A stretch of 64,000 nt of DNA from Pseudomonas sp. BN102 (lineage in GTDB: Bacteria; Pseudomonadota; Gammaproteobacteria; Pseudomonadales; Pseudomonadaceae), in assembly GCF_029871245.1 (NCBI RefSeq), contig NZ_SSON01000077.1, forward strand, positions 238,204-302,203, read 5' to 3'. Made by a program: the position numbers and the translations under genes. The notes below the pieces were generated by a model. That model made no database searches. It was given only the letters and a program-made list of their open reading frames with translations, and had not been told where the DNA came from. Positions 27,141 to 35,064 of this stretch are shown here, one piece after another (the first letter of the stretch is position 1; each line of letters begins with the position of its first letter).

Positions 27141-28535
27141 TTATTCGTCGTCGAACTGGTAGGCACCTGGCGCGAGGTTCTCGAAGCGCGAGTACTTGCC
27201 GAGGAAGGCCAGCCGCGCGGTACCCAGTGGACCGTTACGCTGTTTGCCGATGATGATCTCGGCGACGCCCTTGAACTCGGTCTCGGGGTGGTAAACCTCG
27301 TCGCGGTACACGAACAGGATGATGTCGGCGTCCTGCTCGATCGCCCCGGATTCGCGCAGGTCGGAGTTGATCGGGCGTTTGTTCGGGCGCTGTTCGAGTC
27401 CGCGGTTCAGCTGGGACAAGGCGATCACCGGACAGTTGAACTCCTTGGCCAGGGCCTTCAGCGAGCGCGAGATCTCGGAAATCTCGTTCACCCGGCTGTC
27501 ACCACTGGAGCCGGGGATCTGCATGAGCTGCAGGTAGTCGACCATGATCAGGCCAATCTCGCCGTGCTCGCGGGCCAGGCGGCGGGTACGCGCGCGCATC
27601 TCGGAGGGGGAGATGCCGGCGGTATCGTCGATGAACAGCTTGCGGTCGTTGAGCAGGTTGACCGCGGAGGTCAGTCGCGGCCAGTCATCGTCGTCCAGGC
27701 GACCGGCACGGACCTTGGTCTGGTCGATGCGCCCGAGGGACGCGAGCATACGAATGACGATGGATTCGGAGGGCATCTCCAGTGAATACACCAGGATCGC
27801 CTTGTCACTGCGCATCAGGGCGTTTTCCACCAAGTTCATCGCGAAGGTGGTCTTACCCATGGACGGACGGCCGGCGACGATGATCATGTCGGCCGGCTGC
27901 AGGCCGCTGGTCAGGTTGTCCAGGTCGTTGAAGCCGGTGGATAGGCCGGTGATGGCGTCGCCGTTGTTGAACAGCTCGTCGATGCGGTCGATGGCCTTGA
28001 CCAGGATGTCGTTGATGCCCACCGGGCCGCCGGTCTTGGGCCGCGCCTCGGCGATCTGGAAAATCAGCCGCTCGGCTTCGTCGAGGATCTCTTCCCCGGT
28101 CCGCCCCTGGGGCGAATAGGCGCTGTCGGCGATGTCGGTGCTGATGCCGATCAGCTGGCGCAGTGTGGCGCGCTCGCGAATGATCTGGGCGTAGGCCTTG
28201 ATGTTGGCCACCGACGGAGTGTTCTTCGCCAATTCGCCGAGGTAGGCCAGGCCACCGACCTGAGGCAACTGCCCTTCCTTGTCCAATTGCTCGGACAGGG
28301 TGACCACATCGAACGGCATGTTGCGCTCGGCCAGCTTGTAGATGGCGCGGAAGATCAGCCGATGATCGTGGCGATAGAAGTCGCCGTCGGACACCTGGTC
28401 GAGCACGCGCTCCCAGGCATTGTTGTCCAGCATCAGGCCCCCGAGGACGGCCTGCTCGGCCTCGATGGAGTGCGGCGGCACTTTCAGGGCGGAGGTTTGC
28501 AGGTCGAACTGTTCCGGGACGGAGATATCGTTCAT
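27141..28535 (-). CDS. dnaB: Replicative DNA helicase DnaB
   Basis: Hexameric 5'-3' helicase that unwinds DNA at the replication fork. 464 residues. The N-terminal DnaG-interacting helical domain runs from about 20 to 125 (PPHSIEAEQAVLGGLMLDN). The RecA-like motor follows, with Walker A AGRPSMGKTT and Walker B IGLIMVDYLQLM. LSQLNRGLEQRPNKRP and ADIILFVYRDE are diagnostic. The frame stays open 15 codons upstream, inside a hairpin; MNDISVPEQFD matches the Pseudomonas start, though the Shine-Dalgarno is weak. No intein. Confidence 0.96.
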   Translation of the reverse strand: MNDISVPEQFDLQTSALKVPPHSIEAEQAVLGGLMLDNNAWERVLDQVSDGDFYRHDHRLIFRAIYKLAERNMPFDVVTLSEQLDKEGQLPQVGGLAYLGELAKNTPSVANIKAYAQIIRERATLRQLIGISTDIADSAYSPQGRTGEEILDEAERLIFQIAEARPKTGGPVGINDILVKAIDRIDELFNNGDAITGLSTGFNDLDNLTSGLQPADMIIVAGRPSMGKTTFAMNLVENALMRSDKAILVYSLEMPSESIVIRMLASLGRIDQTKVRAGRLDDDDWPRLTSAVNLLNDRKLFIDDTAGISPSEMRARTRRLAREHGEIGLIMVDYLQLMQIPGSSGDSRVNEISEISRSLKALAKEFNCPVIALSQLNRGLEQRPNKRPINSDLRESGAIEQDADIILFVYRDEVYHPETEFKGVAEIIIGKQRNGPLGTARLAFLGKYSRFENLAPGAYQFDDE

Positions 28536-28565
28536 GGGCTCAGAAAGAATCTTGGGGTAGAAAGA

Positions 28566-28605
28566 CATCGGGCACGGCATCGCTTTCGCGATGACGTGCC
28601 CGATG
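28566..28605 (-). terminator. Strong hairpin upstream of dnaB (terminator/attenuator)
   Basis: Arms CATCGGGCACG/CGTGCCCGATG (11 bases) and CATCGC/GCGATG (6 bases) separated by one G-A mismatch, with loop TTTC. On the minus strand it is followed by TCTTTCT, a broken U-tract. It lies between rplI and dnaB, 31 bases before the dnaB ATG, so it could end the ribosomal operon partly and tune dnaB. A smaller stem CACGATCT/AGATCGTG (28661-28682) precedes it, just after the rplI stop. Confidence 0.7.
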
Positions 28606-28691
28606 TTAGCGGCCTTGCAACTGAGTGCAAGTCCACTCGACGACTTGCGACGAACCTGTCCACGATCTACGGCGAGATCGTGAAAAGGCTC

Positions 28692-29138
28692 TTAGCCAGC
28701 GATCACGATCAGCTTGACGGTCGCTTCGACGTCGGTGTGCAGGTGCAGCGCAACGTCGTACTCGCCAACTTGACGGATGGTGCCGTTCGGCAGGCGGACT
28801 TCAGCCTTGGCAACCGGAACGCCGGAGGCGGTCAGGGCGTCAGCGATGTCGTGGGTGCCGATGGAACCGAACAGCTTGCCTTCGTCGCCAGCGCTGGCAG
28901 TGATGGTCACTTCCAGTTCGGACAGCTGGGCAGCGCGAGCTTCGGCGTTGGCCTTCTTGTCGGCGGCCTGCTTTTCCAGCTCAGCGCGGCGGGCTTCGAA
29001 CGCAGCAACGTTCTCAGCGGTAGCAGCGGTGGCCTTGCCTTGCGGCAGCAGGTAGTTACGGCCGTAACCGGCCTTTACATTCACCTTGTCGCCCAGGTTG
29101 CCCAGGTTGGCGATTTTTTCGAGCAGGATGACTTCCAT
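28692..29138 (-). CDS. rplI: 50S ribosomal protein L9
   Basis: 148-residue ribosomal protein with two lobes joined by a long helix. The N-terminal [36 protein letters not shown] is the family signature. The helix region is Ala/Glu/Lys-rich (about 40-75). The C-terminal lobe includes [16 protein letters not shown]. Last gene of rpsF-rpsR-DUF2232-rplI. Confidence 0.97.
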   Translation of the reverse strand: MEVILLEKIANLGNLGDKVNVKAGYGRNYLLPQGKATAATAENVAAFEARRAELEKQAADKKANAEARAAQLSELEVTITASAGDEGKLFGSIGTHDIADALTASGVPVAKAEVRLPNGTIRQVGEYDVALHLHTDVEATVKLIVIAG

Positions 29139-29159
29139 TTGAGTCTTACCTCTTAACTT

Positions 29160-30053
29160 TTAACCTTCACCGTTCGCAGGGCCGGCGCCATTCTTGCGCG
29201 CCTTGCGTCCGCGAAAATCAATCAGACTGTCGACTATGGCCAGGACCACCAGCAACGGATAGACCAGTTGCATGAACAGCAGCAGCGACACGTACAACCC
29301 CACCAGCCAGAAACCGGCCAGTCCGCCTTGTTTGGCCAGCCCATGCAGCAGGGCCAGCCCGGCGATTGCCAGCGGTACACTGCAGATCGGCGTCAGCATC
29401 GCCAGCTCCAGGCCCAGGTTCGGACCCAACAGCATGGCGGCCAACAGCCCGAAGGCCAGCGCCGGCGACAATTTCAGGGCGCGGAACTCGCCACCGAAAC
29501 CACCGGGGTTATACAAGGCTGCCTGCCAGTAGCGGCCGAGCATCAGGCTCAGCACGCTGACCAGCTGCAGCAGCGACGCGATCAGGCCGGTCAGGACCGG
29601 CGCGATCATGGCTCCCAGGCGCGCTCGCTCGTCATCCGCCAGTTGCGAATAGACGCCACCCATCACCTGCGGCATGAGCTTTTCCAGCTCCGCCGCCATG
29701 GCGGTAATGGGTTCGCGGAACACCGCGCCCAGCACCAGGCTGTAAAGCAGCCCGAGCGCCACGCTGATCATCAGCACCCGCGTCCAGGACACGCTGGAAC
29801 GCAGCACCAGGGCCAACCCCAGCGCGCCGAGCAACACCATCAGGGTGCGCGGTTCGCCGAAGTACCACCAGCCGAGGGCCGGTAGCAGAGCCCAGGCAAG
29901 GATGCCGAGAGCATCGTTCACACCACGCCGCAGCAGCACCAGGCTGCCCGCGGCTGCGCTCAGCCAGAACATCAACGGCAGGGCCGCTGCACCCGCCACC
30001 ACGAGGATGGCCTGCATGCGACCGCGCATGATGAACTCTGCCAGAGCGCGCAT
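29160..30053 (-). CDS. DUF2232 (YybS-like) membrane protein
   Basis: Inner-membrane protein of 297 residues with eight or so hydrophobic segments and short loops. Nearly all of it is Leu/Ala/Val-rich; an acidic segment lies near 120-150 (AAELEKLMPQVMGG). It sits between rpsR and rplI, as in other Pseudomonas (PA4933, from memory). DUF2232 proteins such as YybS are uncharacterised, though the location in a ribosomal protein operon is conserved even in some Firmicutes. Confidence 0.8.
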   Translation of the reverse strand: MRALAEFIMRGRMQAILVVAGAAALPLMFWLSAAAGSLVLLRRGVNDALGILAWALLPALGWWYFGEPRTLMVLLGALGLALVLRSSVSWTRVLMISVALGLLYSLVLGAVFREPITAMAAELEKLMPQVMGGVYSQLADDERARLGAMIAPVLTGLIASLLQLVSVLSLMLGRYWQAALYNPGGFGGEFRALKLSPALAFGLLAAMLLGPNLGLELAMLTPICSVPLAIAGLALLHGLAKQGGLAGFWLVGLYVSLLLFMQLVYPLLVVLAIVDSLIDFRGRKARKNGAGPANGEG

Positions 30054-30088
30054 TGGGATCTATCCCTTACCTAGTCGACGGTCCGGTC

Positions 30089-30319
30089 TCAACGACCGTG
30101 GCTGTCGGTGTAGGGCAGCAGGGCCAGGTAGCGGGCGCGCTTGATAGCGGTAGCCAGCTGACGCTGATACTTGGCTTTGGTACCGGTGATACGGCTCGGA
30201 ACGATCTTGCCGGTTTCGGAGATGTAAGCCTTCAGGGTGTTGAGATCCTTGAAGTCGATCTCTTTCACGCCTTCAGCGGTGAAACGGCAGAACTTACGAC
30301 GACGGAAGAAACGTGCCAT
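30089..30319 (-). CDS. rpsR: 30S ribosomal protein S18
   Basis: 76-residue protein with [18 protein letters not shown] at the start and [15 protein letters not shown] at the end, matching S18. It partners S6 on the 30S platform; the complex also represses its own mRNA in many bacteria. 28 bases after rpsF. Confidence 0.98.
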   Translation of the reverse strand: MARFFRRRKFCRFTAEGVKEIDFKDLNTLKAYISETGKIVPSRITGTKAKYQRQLATAIKRARYLALLPYTDSHGR

Positions 30320-30347
30320 GAACTTGGCTCCTCAATAGACCCGTGGA

Positions 30348-30755
30348 TTACTCGTCAGCGTTGTCGCTGTCGTCGCCTTCTGCGGCAACGTCAGTTTCAA
30401 CGCGCTCACGGCGCTCGCGGCGCTCGCTGCGGTTTTCCTCGGCCTTGAGCATCTCGGACTGGCCAGTGACGGCTTCGTCGCGACGGATGACCAAGTTGCG
30501 GATGACGGCATCGTTGTAGCGGAAGTTGTCTTCCAGCTCGGCCAGGGCCTTGCCGCTGCACTCAACGTTCAGCATCACGTAGTGAGCCTTGTGAACGTTG
30601 TTGATGGCGTAGGCCAGCTGACGACGGCCCCAGTCTTCCAGGCGGTGAACCTTGCCACCGTCTTCTTCGATGAGCTTGGTGTAGCGCTCAACCATGCCGC
30701 CAACCTGCTCGCTCTGGTCCGGGTGAACCAGGAAGATGATTTCGTAATGACGCAT
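30348..30755 (-). CDS. rpsF: 30S ribosomal protein S6
   Basis: 135 residues; the N-terminal [18 protein letters not shown] and the middle [25 protein letters not shown] are diagnostic. The C-terminal tail is charged ([11 protein letters not shown], then [10 protein letters not shown]), a substrate for RimK-type glutamate ligases in E. coli. First gene of its operon, with its own promoter and structured leader. Confidence 0.98.
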   Translation of the reverse strand: MRHYEIIFLVHPDQSEQVGGMVERYTKLIEEDGGKVHRLEDWGRRQLAYAINNVHKAHYVMLNVECSGKALAELEDNFRYNDAVIRNLVIRRDEAVTGQSEMLKAEENRSERRERRERVETDVAAEGDDSDNADE

Positions 30756-30822
30756 AAATGCTCCTTACGGGTTGTAGCCTGCCAACATAGTGGTCAGGCA
30801 AGGAGTGAATATCTCGTTTTGG

Positions 30823-30865
30823 CTTGCCGGTGAGAGGGCACGCAATAGCCTGCCCTCACGGCAAG
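30823..30865 (-). promoter_or_regulatory. S6:S18-type autoregulatory leader hairpin of rpsF
   Basis: On the minus strand CTTGCCG...CGGCAAG closes a stem whose inner part pairs TGAGGGCA with TGCCCTC and leaves a TCAC/CCG bulge. A CCG-containing bulge at this site is the hallmark of the widespread S6:S18 mRNA binding motif. The hairpin begins almost at the start site predicted from the promoter. Rfam comparison would settle it. Confidence 0.6.
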
Positions 30866-30872
30866 GGGCGAC

Positions 30873-30901
30873 ATTCTAGAGAAGGGGTTGATGCCACGCA
30901 A
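30873..30901 (-). promoter_or_regulatory. rpsF promoter (sigma-70 type)
   Basis: On the minus strand TTGCGT (30901-30896) and TAGAAT (30878-30873) are spaced by 17 bases. The -10 has five of six consensus bases. It lies between rlmB and rpsF and would place the start site at about 30,866. Confidence 0.6.
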
Positions 30902-30990
30902 GGAAGATTGTCGATTATTTGAACAGCTGGAAACGGGTGTGCGGAGCCCGACCTTGCATCGAGCCCCGCCAAGCCTGGAGACCTCGGGTT

Positions 30991-31737
30991 TCAGGCCTTC
31001 AGCTTTCTCTGCCGCACCGCCTCGAACAGGCAGACGCCTGTCGCCACCGAGACGTTCAGGCTGCTGACGCTGCCAGCCATGGGCAGCTTGACCAGGTAAT
31101 CGCAGTGCTCGCGGGTCAGCCGTCGCATGCCCTTGCCTTCGGCCCCCATGACCAGCACCGTGGGGCCGGTCATGTCCTGCTGGTAGACCTCCTGCTCGGC
31201 CTCGCCGGCCGTACCGACCACCCAGAGCCCCTTCTTCTGCAGCTTCTCCAGGGTGCGCGAGAGATTGGTCACCGCCACCAGCGGCATCACTTCCGCCGCG
31301 CCACAGGCCACCTTGCGCACTGTGGCATTGAGGGTGGCGGATTTGTCCTTGGGTACTATCACCGCCAGGACTCCGGCAGCATCGGCGGTGCGCAGGCAGG
31401 CGCCGAGGTTGTGCGGATCGGTGACACCATCCAGGGCCAGCAGCAAGGGCGCCCCCGGGGTCCGCTCGAGCAATTCGTCGAGCATGTTCTCGCCCCAGAC
31501 CTGGCTGGGACTAACTTCGGCCACCACGCCCTGGTGCACGCCTTCGGCCCACTCGTCCAACTCGTGGCGGTCCTTGTGGCCGACCGCGATGCGGTGCTGC
31601 CCGGCCAGGTCGAGCAGGACCTGGACCCGCGGGTCATGCCTGCTTTCCGCCAGCCACAGCTGCTTCACGCGTTTCGGATGATGGCGCAGCAGCGCCTCCA
31701 CGGCATGCACGCCGTAGACCTTTTCCAACTGACTCAT
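30991..31737 (-). CDS. rlmB: 23S rRNA (guanosine2251-2'-O)-methyltransferase
   Basis: SpoU/TrmH-family enzyme of 248 residues that methylates G2251 in the peptidyl transferase centre. N-terminal substrate-binding part (KVYGVHAVEALLRHHPKRVKQLW) and C-terminal knotted SPOUT domain with LLALDGVTDPHNLGACLRTADA, VLVMGAEGKGMRRL and LPMAGSVSSLNVSVATGV, the three SpoU motifs. Overlaps the rnr stop by four bases. Confidence 0.96.
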   Translation of the reverse strand: MSQLEKVYGVHAVEALLRHHPKRVKQLWLAESRHDPRVQVLLDLAGQHRIAVGHKDRHELDEWAEGVHQGVVAEVSPSQVWGENMLDELLERTPGAPLLLALDGVTDPHNLGACLRTADAAGVLAVIVPKDKSATLNATVRKVACGAAEVMPLVAVTNLSRTLEKLQKKGLWVVGTAGEAEQEVYQQDMTGPTVLVMGAEGKGMRRLTREHCDYLVKLPMAGSVSSLNVSVATGVCLFEAVRQRKLKA

Positions 31738-34454
31738 TTCTTGACCTTGCTGGTGGGCGCCTTGGGCTTGGGCGGCCCTTTACGGTGCTTCGAGGGTTTG
31801 CTGGCGACCTTGGCCTTCGCTGCCTTGGCCTTCTTCTTCGGCGGCTTGGCCTCGACCTTGCCCGGCTTGTCCAAGGGCTTCTGCGCCGGACGGCTGCCCT
31901 TGCTGGCCTTGGCACCCTGCTTGGCTTCGCTGAGCAGGGCCTGTTTGAGGGCGCGGCTCTTGCTCACATCGGTGTTGCCGAGCATTTCCTCGGCCTGGGC
32001 GAGCATTTCCGGCGGCACGTCGGGCAGCGCCTGGACTTTGCCGGCGCGATGCCGACGCGGCGCCACCGCGGCCTGGGGTTCATGCCAGGGCTTTTCCTGG
32101 GCAGCGCGCGCAGCGGCCTTGGCGCCGCGGCCACGACCCTTGCCGACACGGGGTTCGGCCACGGCCTTGGGCGCTGGCTTCTCCTGCCCGCGCTTCTTGC
32201 GACCCACCGGGGCGCTGAGGACGTTCTCGGAAAGCTCGAAGTCGATCTTGCGCTCGTCCAGGTCGACCCGCGCCACCACGACTTCCACCGTGTCGCCCAG
32301 GCGGAAACTGCGGCCGCTGCGCTCACCGGACAGGCGATGGTGGATGGGGTCGAAGTGGTAGTAGTCGCCCGGCAGCGCCGTGACGTGCACCAGGCCTTCC
32401 ACATAGATGTCGATCAGTTCGACGAAGATGCCGAAACCGGTCACTGCCGAGATCACGCCGGGGAAAGTCTCGCCCACGCGGTCGCGCATGTACTCGCACT
32501 TCAACCAGTTGGTGACGTCGCGGGTGGCCTCGTCGGCGCGTCGCTCGGTCATCGAGCATTGTTCGCCGAGCTGTGCCAGGCGCGCCTCGTCGTAGGGATA
32601 GATGCGCGCCTTGGGCATGCTCGCCGCGCCTGCGCGCTGCACGTGGTCGCTGGCCCGCTTGGAGCGGATCAGGCTGCGGATGGCGCGGTGCACCAGCAGG
32701 TCCGGGTAGCGACGGATGGGCGAGGTGAAGTGGGTATAGGCGTCGTAGTTGAGGCCGAAGTGCCCGACGTTATCGGGGCTGTACACCGCCTGACTGAGGG
32801 AGCGCAGCATCACCGTCTGGATCAGGTGGAAGTCCGGACGCTCGCGCACCTTCTCCAGCAGCGCCTGGTAGTCGCTGGGGGTCGGCTCGCCCTTGCCGCG
32901 GTTGAGGGAAAGCCCCAGTTCGGCGAGGAACTGCCGCAGCTTGTCCAGGCGCTCGCTCGGCGGGCCATCGTGGATGCGGTAGAGCGCCGGGATCTCGTGC
33001 TGCAAGAGGAAGCGCGCAGTGGCCACGTTGGCGCAGAGCATGCATTCCTCGATCAGCTTGTGGGCGTCGTTGCGCTGGGTCGGCAGGATCTCGGAGATCT
33101 TGCGGTCGGCGCCGAAGACGATGCGCGTCTCCTGGGTCTCGAAGTCGATGGCGCCACGCACCTGGCGAGCCGCCAGCAGCACCTTGTAGAGCTTGTAGAG
33201 CTGCTCCAGGGGCTTGACCAGGTTCGGCAGCTGCTCGGCGAACAGCCTGGCCTCGGTCGACTCCGGGGTTTCCAGGAACTGGCTGACCTTGGTGTAGGTG
33301 AGCCGCGCATGGGAATGGATGACCGCTTCGTAGAACTCGTAGCCAGTGAGCTTGCCTGCGCGGGAGATGGTCATGTCGCAGACCATGGCCAGGCGGTCCA
33401 CCAGCGGGTTCAGGGAGCAGAGGCCGTTGGACAGCACCTCCGGCAGCATCGGGATGACTTTTTCCGGGAAGTACACCGAGTTGCCGCGATTGGTCGCTTC
33501 CTCGTCCAGCGCCGAGCCCACCTTTACATAGTGGGAAACGTCGGCGATGGCGACGATCAGGCGCCAGCCGCCGCCTTTGCGGGCTTCGGCATAGACGGCG
33601 TCGTCGAAATCGCGGGCGTCCTCGCCGTCGATCGTGACCAGCGGCAGGTCACGCAGGTCGATGCGCTTTTCCTTGTCCTTCTCGGCCACCTCGGGCTTGA
33701 GCTTCGCGGCCTCCTTGACCACGGCGGCGGGCCACTCGTGGGGAAGGTCATAGCTGCGCAGGGCGACTTCGATCTCCATGCCCGGCGCCATGTAGTCGCC
33801 CAGCACCTCTACCACCTCGCCCTGGGCCAGGCGGAAATTGCTCGGCCACTGCTCGATCTTCACCTGGACGAACTGGCCGTGCTTGGCAGTGCCCTGCTTG
33901 CCCGCGGCAATCAGCACTTCCTGCTGGATCTTCGGATTGTCCGCGACCACGCGGGCGATCCCGCTTTCCTCGAAGAAGCGGCCAACCAGGGTTTCGTGGG
34001 CGCGCGCGATTATTTCCACCAGCGCCCCTTCGCGACGACCACGTCGGTCGAGGCCGGCAACTCGCGCCAGCGCTCGGTCACCGTCGAATACCAGGCGCAT
34101 CTGCGCCGGGCTGAGGAAAAGGTCGTCGCTGCCGTCGTCGGGAATGAGGAAGCCGAAGCCGTCGCGGTGGCCACTGATGCGGCCGCAGATCAGATCGAGC
34201 TTGTCGACCGGCGCATAGGTGCCCCGGCGGGTATAGATAAGCTGGCCGTCACGCTCCATGGCGCGGAGGCGGCGACGCAGAGCCTCCAGCTGTTCGTCGG
34301 TGGTCAGGCCGAATTCTTCCACCAGCTGTTCCCGGCTGGCAGGCGCACCGCGCTCGTCGAGGCGCTGCAGGATCAGCTCGCGGCTGGGAATGGGGTTCTC
34401 GTATTTTTCCGCCTCGCGAGCGGCCTCGGGGTCGAGGTTCTGCCAATCGGCCAT
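31734..34454 (-). CDS. rnr: Ribonuclease R
   Basis: Processive 3'-5' exoribonuclease that degrades structured RNA and helps in rRNA and tmRNA quality control. 906 residues, longer than E. coli RNase R (813). Order: N-terminal helix-turn-helix-like region (1-60), two cold-shock OB folds (about 65-240), RNB catalytic domain (about 255-590, with TIDGEDARDFDDAVYAEA carrying the metal-binding Asp residues), S1 domain (about 640-725) and a long basic tail rich in Lys/Ala/Pro (about 730-906) that should bind RNA. A small upstream frame ends in a TAATG overlap with its start. Confidence 0.96.
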   Translation of the reverse strand: MADWQNLDPEAAREAEKYENPIPSRELILQRLDERGAPASREQLVEEFGLTTDEQLEALRRRLRAMERDGQLIYTRRGTYAPVDKLDLICGRISGHRDGFGFLIPDDGSDDLFLSPAQMRLVFDGDRALARVAGLDRRGRREGALVEIIARAHETLVGRFFEESGIARVVADNPKIQQEVLIAAGKQGTAKHGQFVQVKIEQWPSNFRLAQGEVVEVLGDYMAPGMEIEVALRSYDLPHEWPAAVVKEAAKLKPEVAEKDKEKRIDLRDLPLVTIDGEDARDFDDAVYAEARKGGGWRLIVAIADVSHYVKVGSALDEEATNRGNSVYFPEKVIPMLPEVLSNGLCSLNPLVDRLAMVCDMTISRAGKLTGYEFYEAVIHSHARLTYTKVSQFLETPESTEARLFAEQLPNLVKPLEQLYKLYKVLLAARQVRGAIDFETQETRIVFGADRKISEILPTQRNDAHKLIEECMLCANVATARFLLQHEIPALYRIHDGPPSERLDKLRQFLAELGLSLNRGKGEPTPSDYQALLEKVRERPDFHLIQTVMLRSLSQAVYSPDNVGHFGLNYDAYTHFTSPIRRYPDLLVHRAIRSLIRSKRASDHVQRAGAASMPKARIYPYDEARLAQLGEQCSMTERRADEATRDVTNWLKCEYMRDRVGETFPGVISAVTGFGIFVELIDIYVEGLVHVTALPGDYYHFDPIHHRLSGERSGRSFRLGDTVEVVVARVDLDERKIDFELSENVLSAPVGRKKRGQEKPAPKAVAEPRVGKGRGRGAKAAARAAQEKPWHEPQAAVAPRRHRAGKVQALPDVPPEMLAQAEEMLGNTDVSKSRALKQALLSEAKQGAKASKGSRPAQKPLDKPGKVEAKPPKKKAKAAKAKVASKPSKHRKGPPKPKAPTSKVKK

Positions 34455-34495
34455 TAGAGAGTGATCACCTGTTCATTCATAGTTGGGTTTGCCAT
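34454..34495 (-). CDS. Possible 13-residue leader peptide coupled to rnr
   Basis: The frame MANPTMNEQVITL ends in TAA whose last A is the first base of the rnr ATG (TAATG), the classic geometry for translational re-initiation. The rnr start itself has only a distant AGGTG. The leader has a poor ribosome site (AGG close to its ATG). It may be chance. Confidence 0.3.
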   Translation of the reverse strand: MANPTMNEQVITL

Positions 34496-34567
34496 ATGCC
34501 TATTGAAGCGCGAATTCCGATTGTCGGTCAGCTTAGGCGGAAGAATAATTTTTTTCGCGCTCAGGGG

Positions 34568-34596
34568 TTTACAACACAAAAGTCGGCTCGTATAGT
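34568..34596 (+). promoter_or_regulatory. Promoter of the tRNA-Leu genes
   Basis: TTTACA (34568-34573) and TATAGT (34591-34596) with a 17-base spacer: five of six consensus bases in each element. The first tRNA begins 64 bases downstream. A GC-rich stretch (cgcgcccacagcg) just after the -10 resembles a stringent discriminator. Confidence 0.72.
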
Positions 34597-34659
34597 TCGC
34601 GCCCACAGCGTCGCTGAGACGTTGTAACCGGAAGCTGATGAGCAATCATCGCATCCAGT

Positions 34660-34746
34660 GCCCAGGTGGCGGAATTGGTAGACGCACTAGGTTCAGGTCC
34701 TAGCGGTGGCAACACCGTGGAAGTTCGAGTCTTCTCCTGGGCACCA
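34660..34746 (+). tRNA. tRNA-Leu (anticodon CAG)
   Basis: 87 bases including encoded CCA. Acceptor GCCCAGG pairs with CCTGGGC; anticodon CAG at 34694-34696 in the loop of stem ACTAG/CTAGC; long variable arm GGTGGCAACACC as required for leucine; T loop GTTCGAGTC. Reads CUG, the main leucine codon in this GC-rich genome. Confidence 0.97.
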
Positions 34747-34856
34747 TTTTCAGAAGCCGAGCCGCACAGCTCGGTTTCGCGTTTAACGGATCGTACGGAT
34801 CCGTATCGACTACCTCGATGAAGTCCGTATAAGTCGATGAGCGATCATCGCAATGT

Positions 34857-34943
34857 GCCCAGGTGGCGGAATTGGTAGACGCACTAGGTTCAGGTCCTAG
34901 CGGTGGCAACACCGTGGAAGTTCGAGTCTTCTCCTGGGCACCA
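34857..34943 (+). tRNA. tRNA-Leu (anticodon CAG), second identical copy
   Basis: Identical over all 87 bases to the first copy, 197 bases downstream. Anticodon CAG at 34891-34893. The flank GATGAGCGATCATCGCA before it repeats the flank of copy one (GATGAGCAATCATCGCA), so the duplicated unit includes upstream sequence. Confidence 0.97.
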
Positions 34944-34952
34944 CTCTTCAAA

Positions 34953-34981
34953 CACAAAGCCGAGCTCAGCTCGGCTTTGTG
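34953..34981 (+). terminator. Terminator of the tRNA-Leu pair
   Basis: CACAAAGCCGAGC tca GCTCGGCTTTGTG, a 13-base perfect stem, followed by CTTTCTG. After the first tRNA a weaker relative (AGCCGAGC cgcaca GCTCGGTTT, about 34757-34778) is seen, again pointing to duplication of the unit. Confidence 0.82.
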
Positions 34982-35064
34982 CTTTCTGCATGTCGACGAT
35001 CAGCCCCGCCACCCCGATCCCGCAATGGGGCCAGGCTTGCGCCCGGCCCGCCCTTGGCCTCCTT

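Noticed and set aside
31785-34457. An 890-codon open frame on the plus strand opposite rnr
   Set aside because: Antisense shadow of a GC-rich gene; composition is His/Gln/Val/Asp-rich without domain motifs or ribosome site, while the minus strand is a complete RNase R.
34700-34957. 85-codon minus-strand frame across both tRNA-Leu genes
   Set aside because: It is the reverse complement of tRNA sequence, a common false protein prediction.
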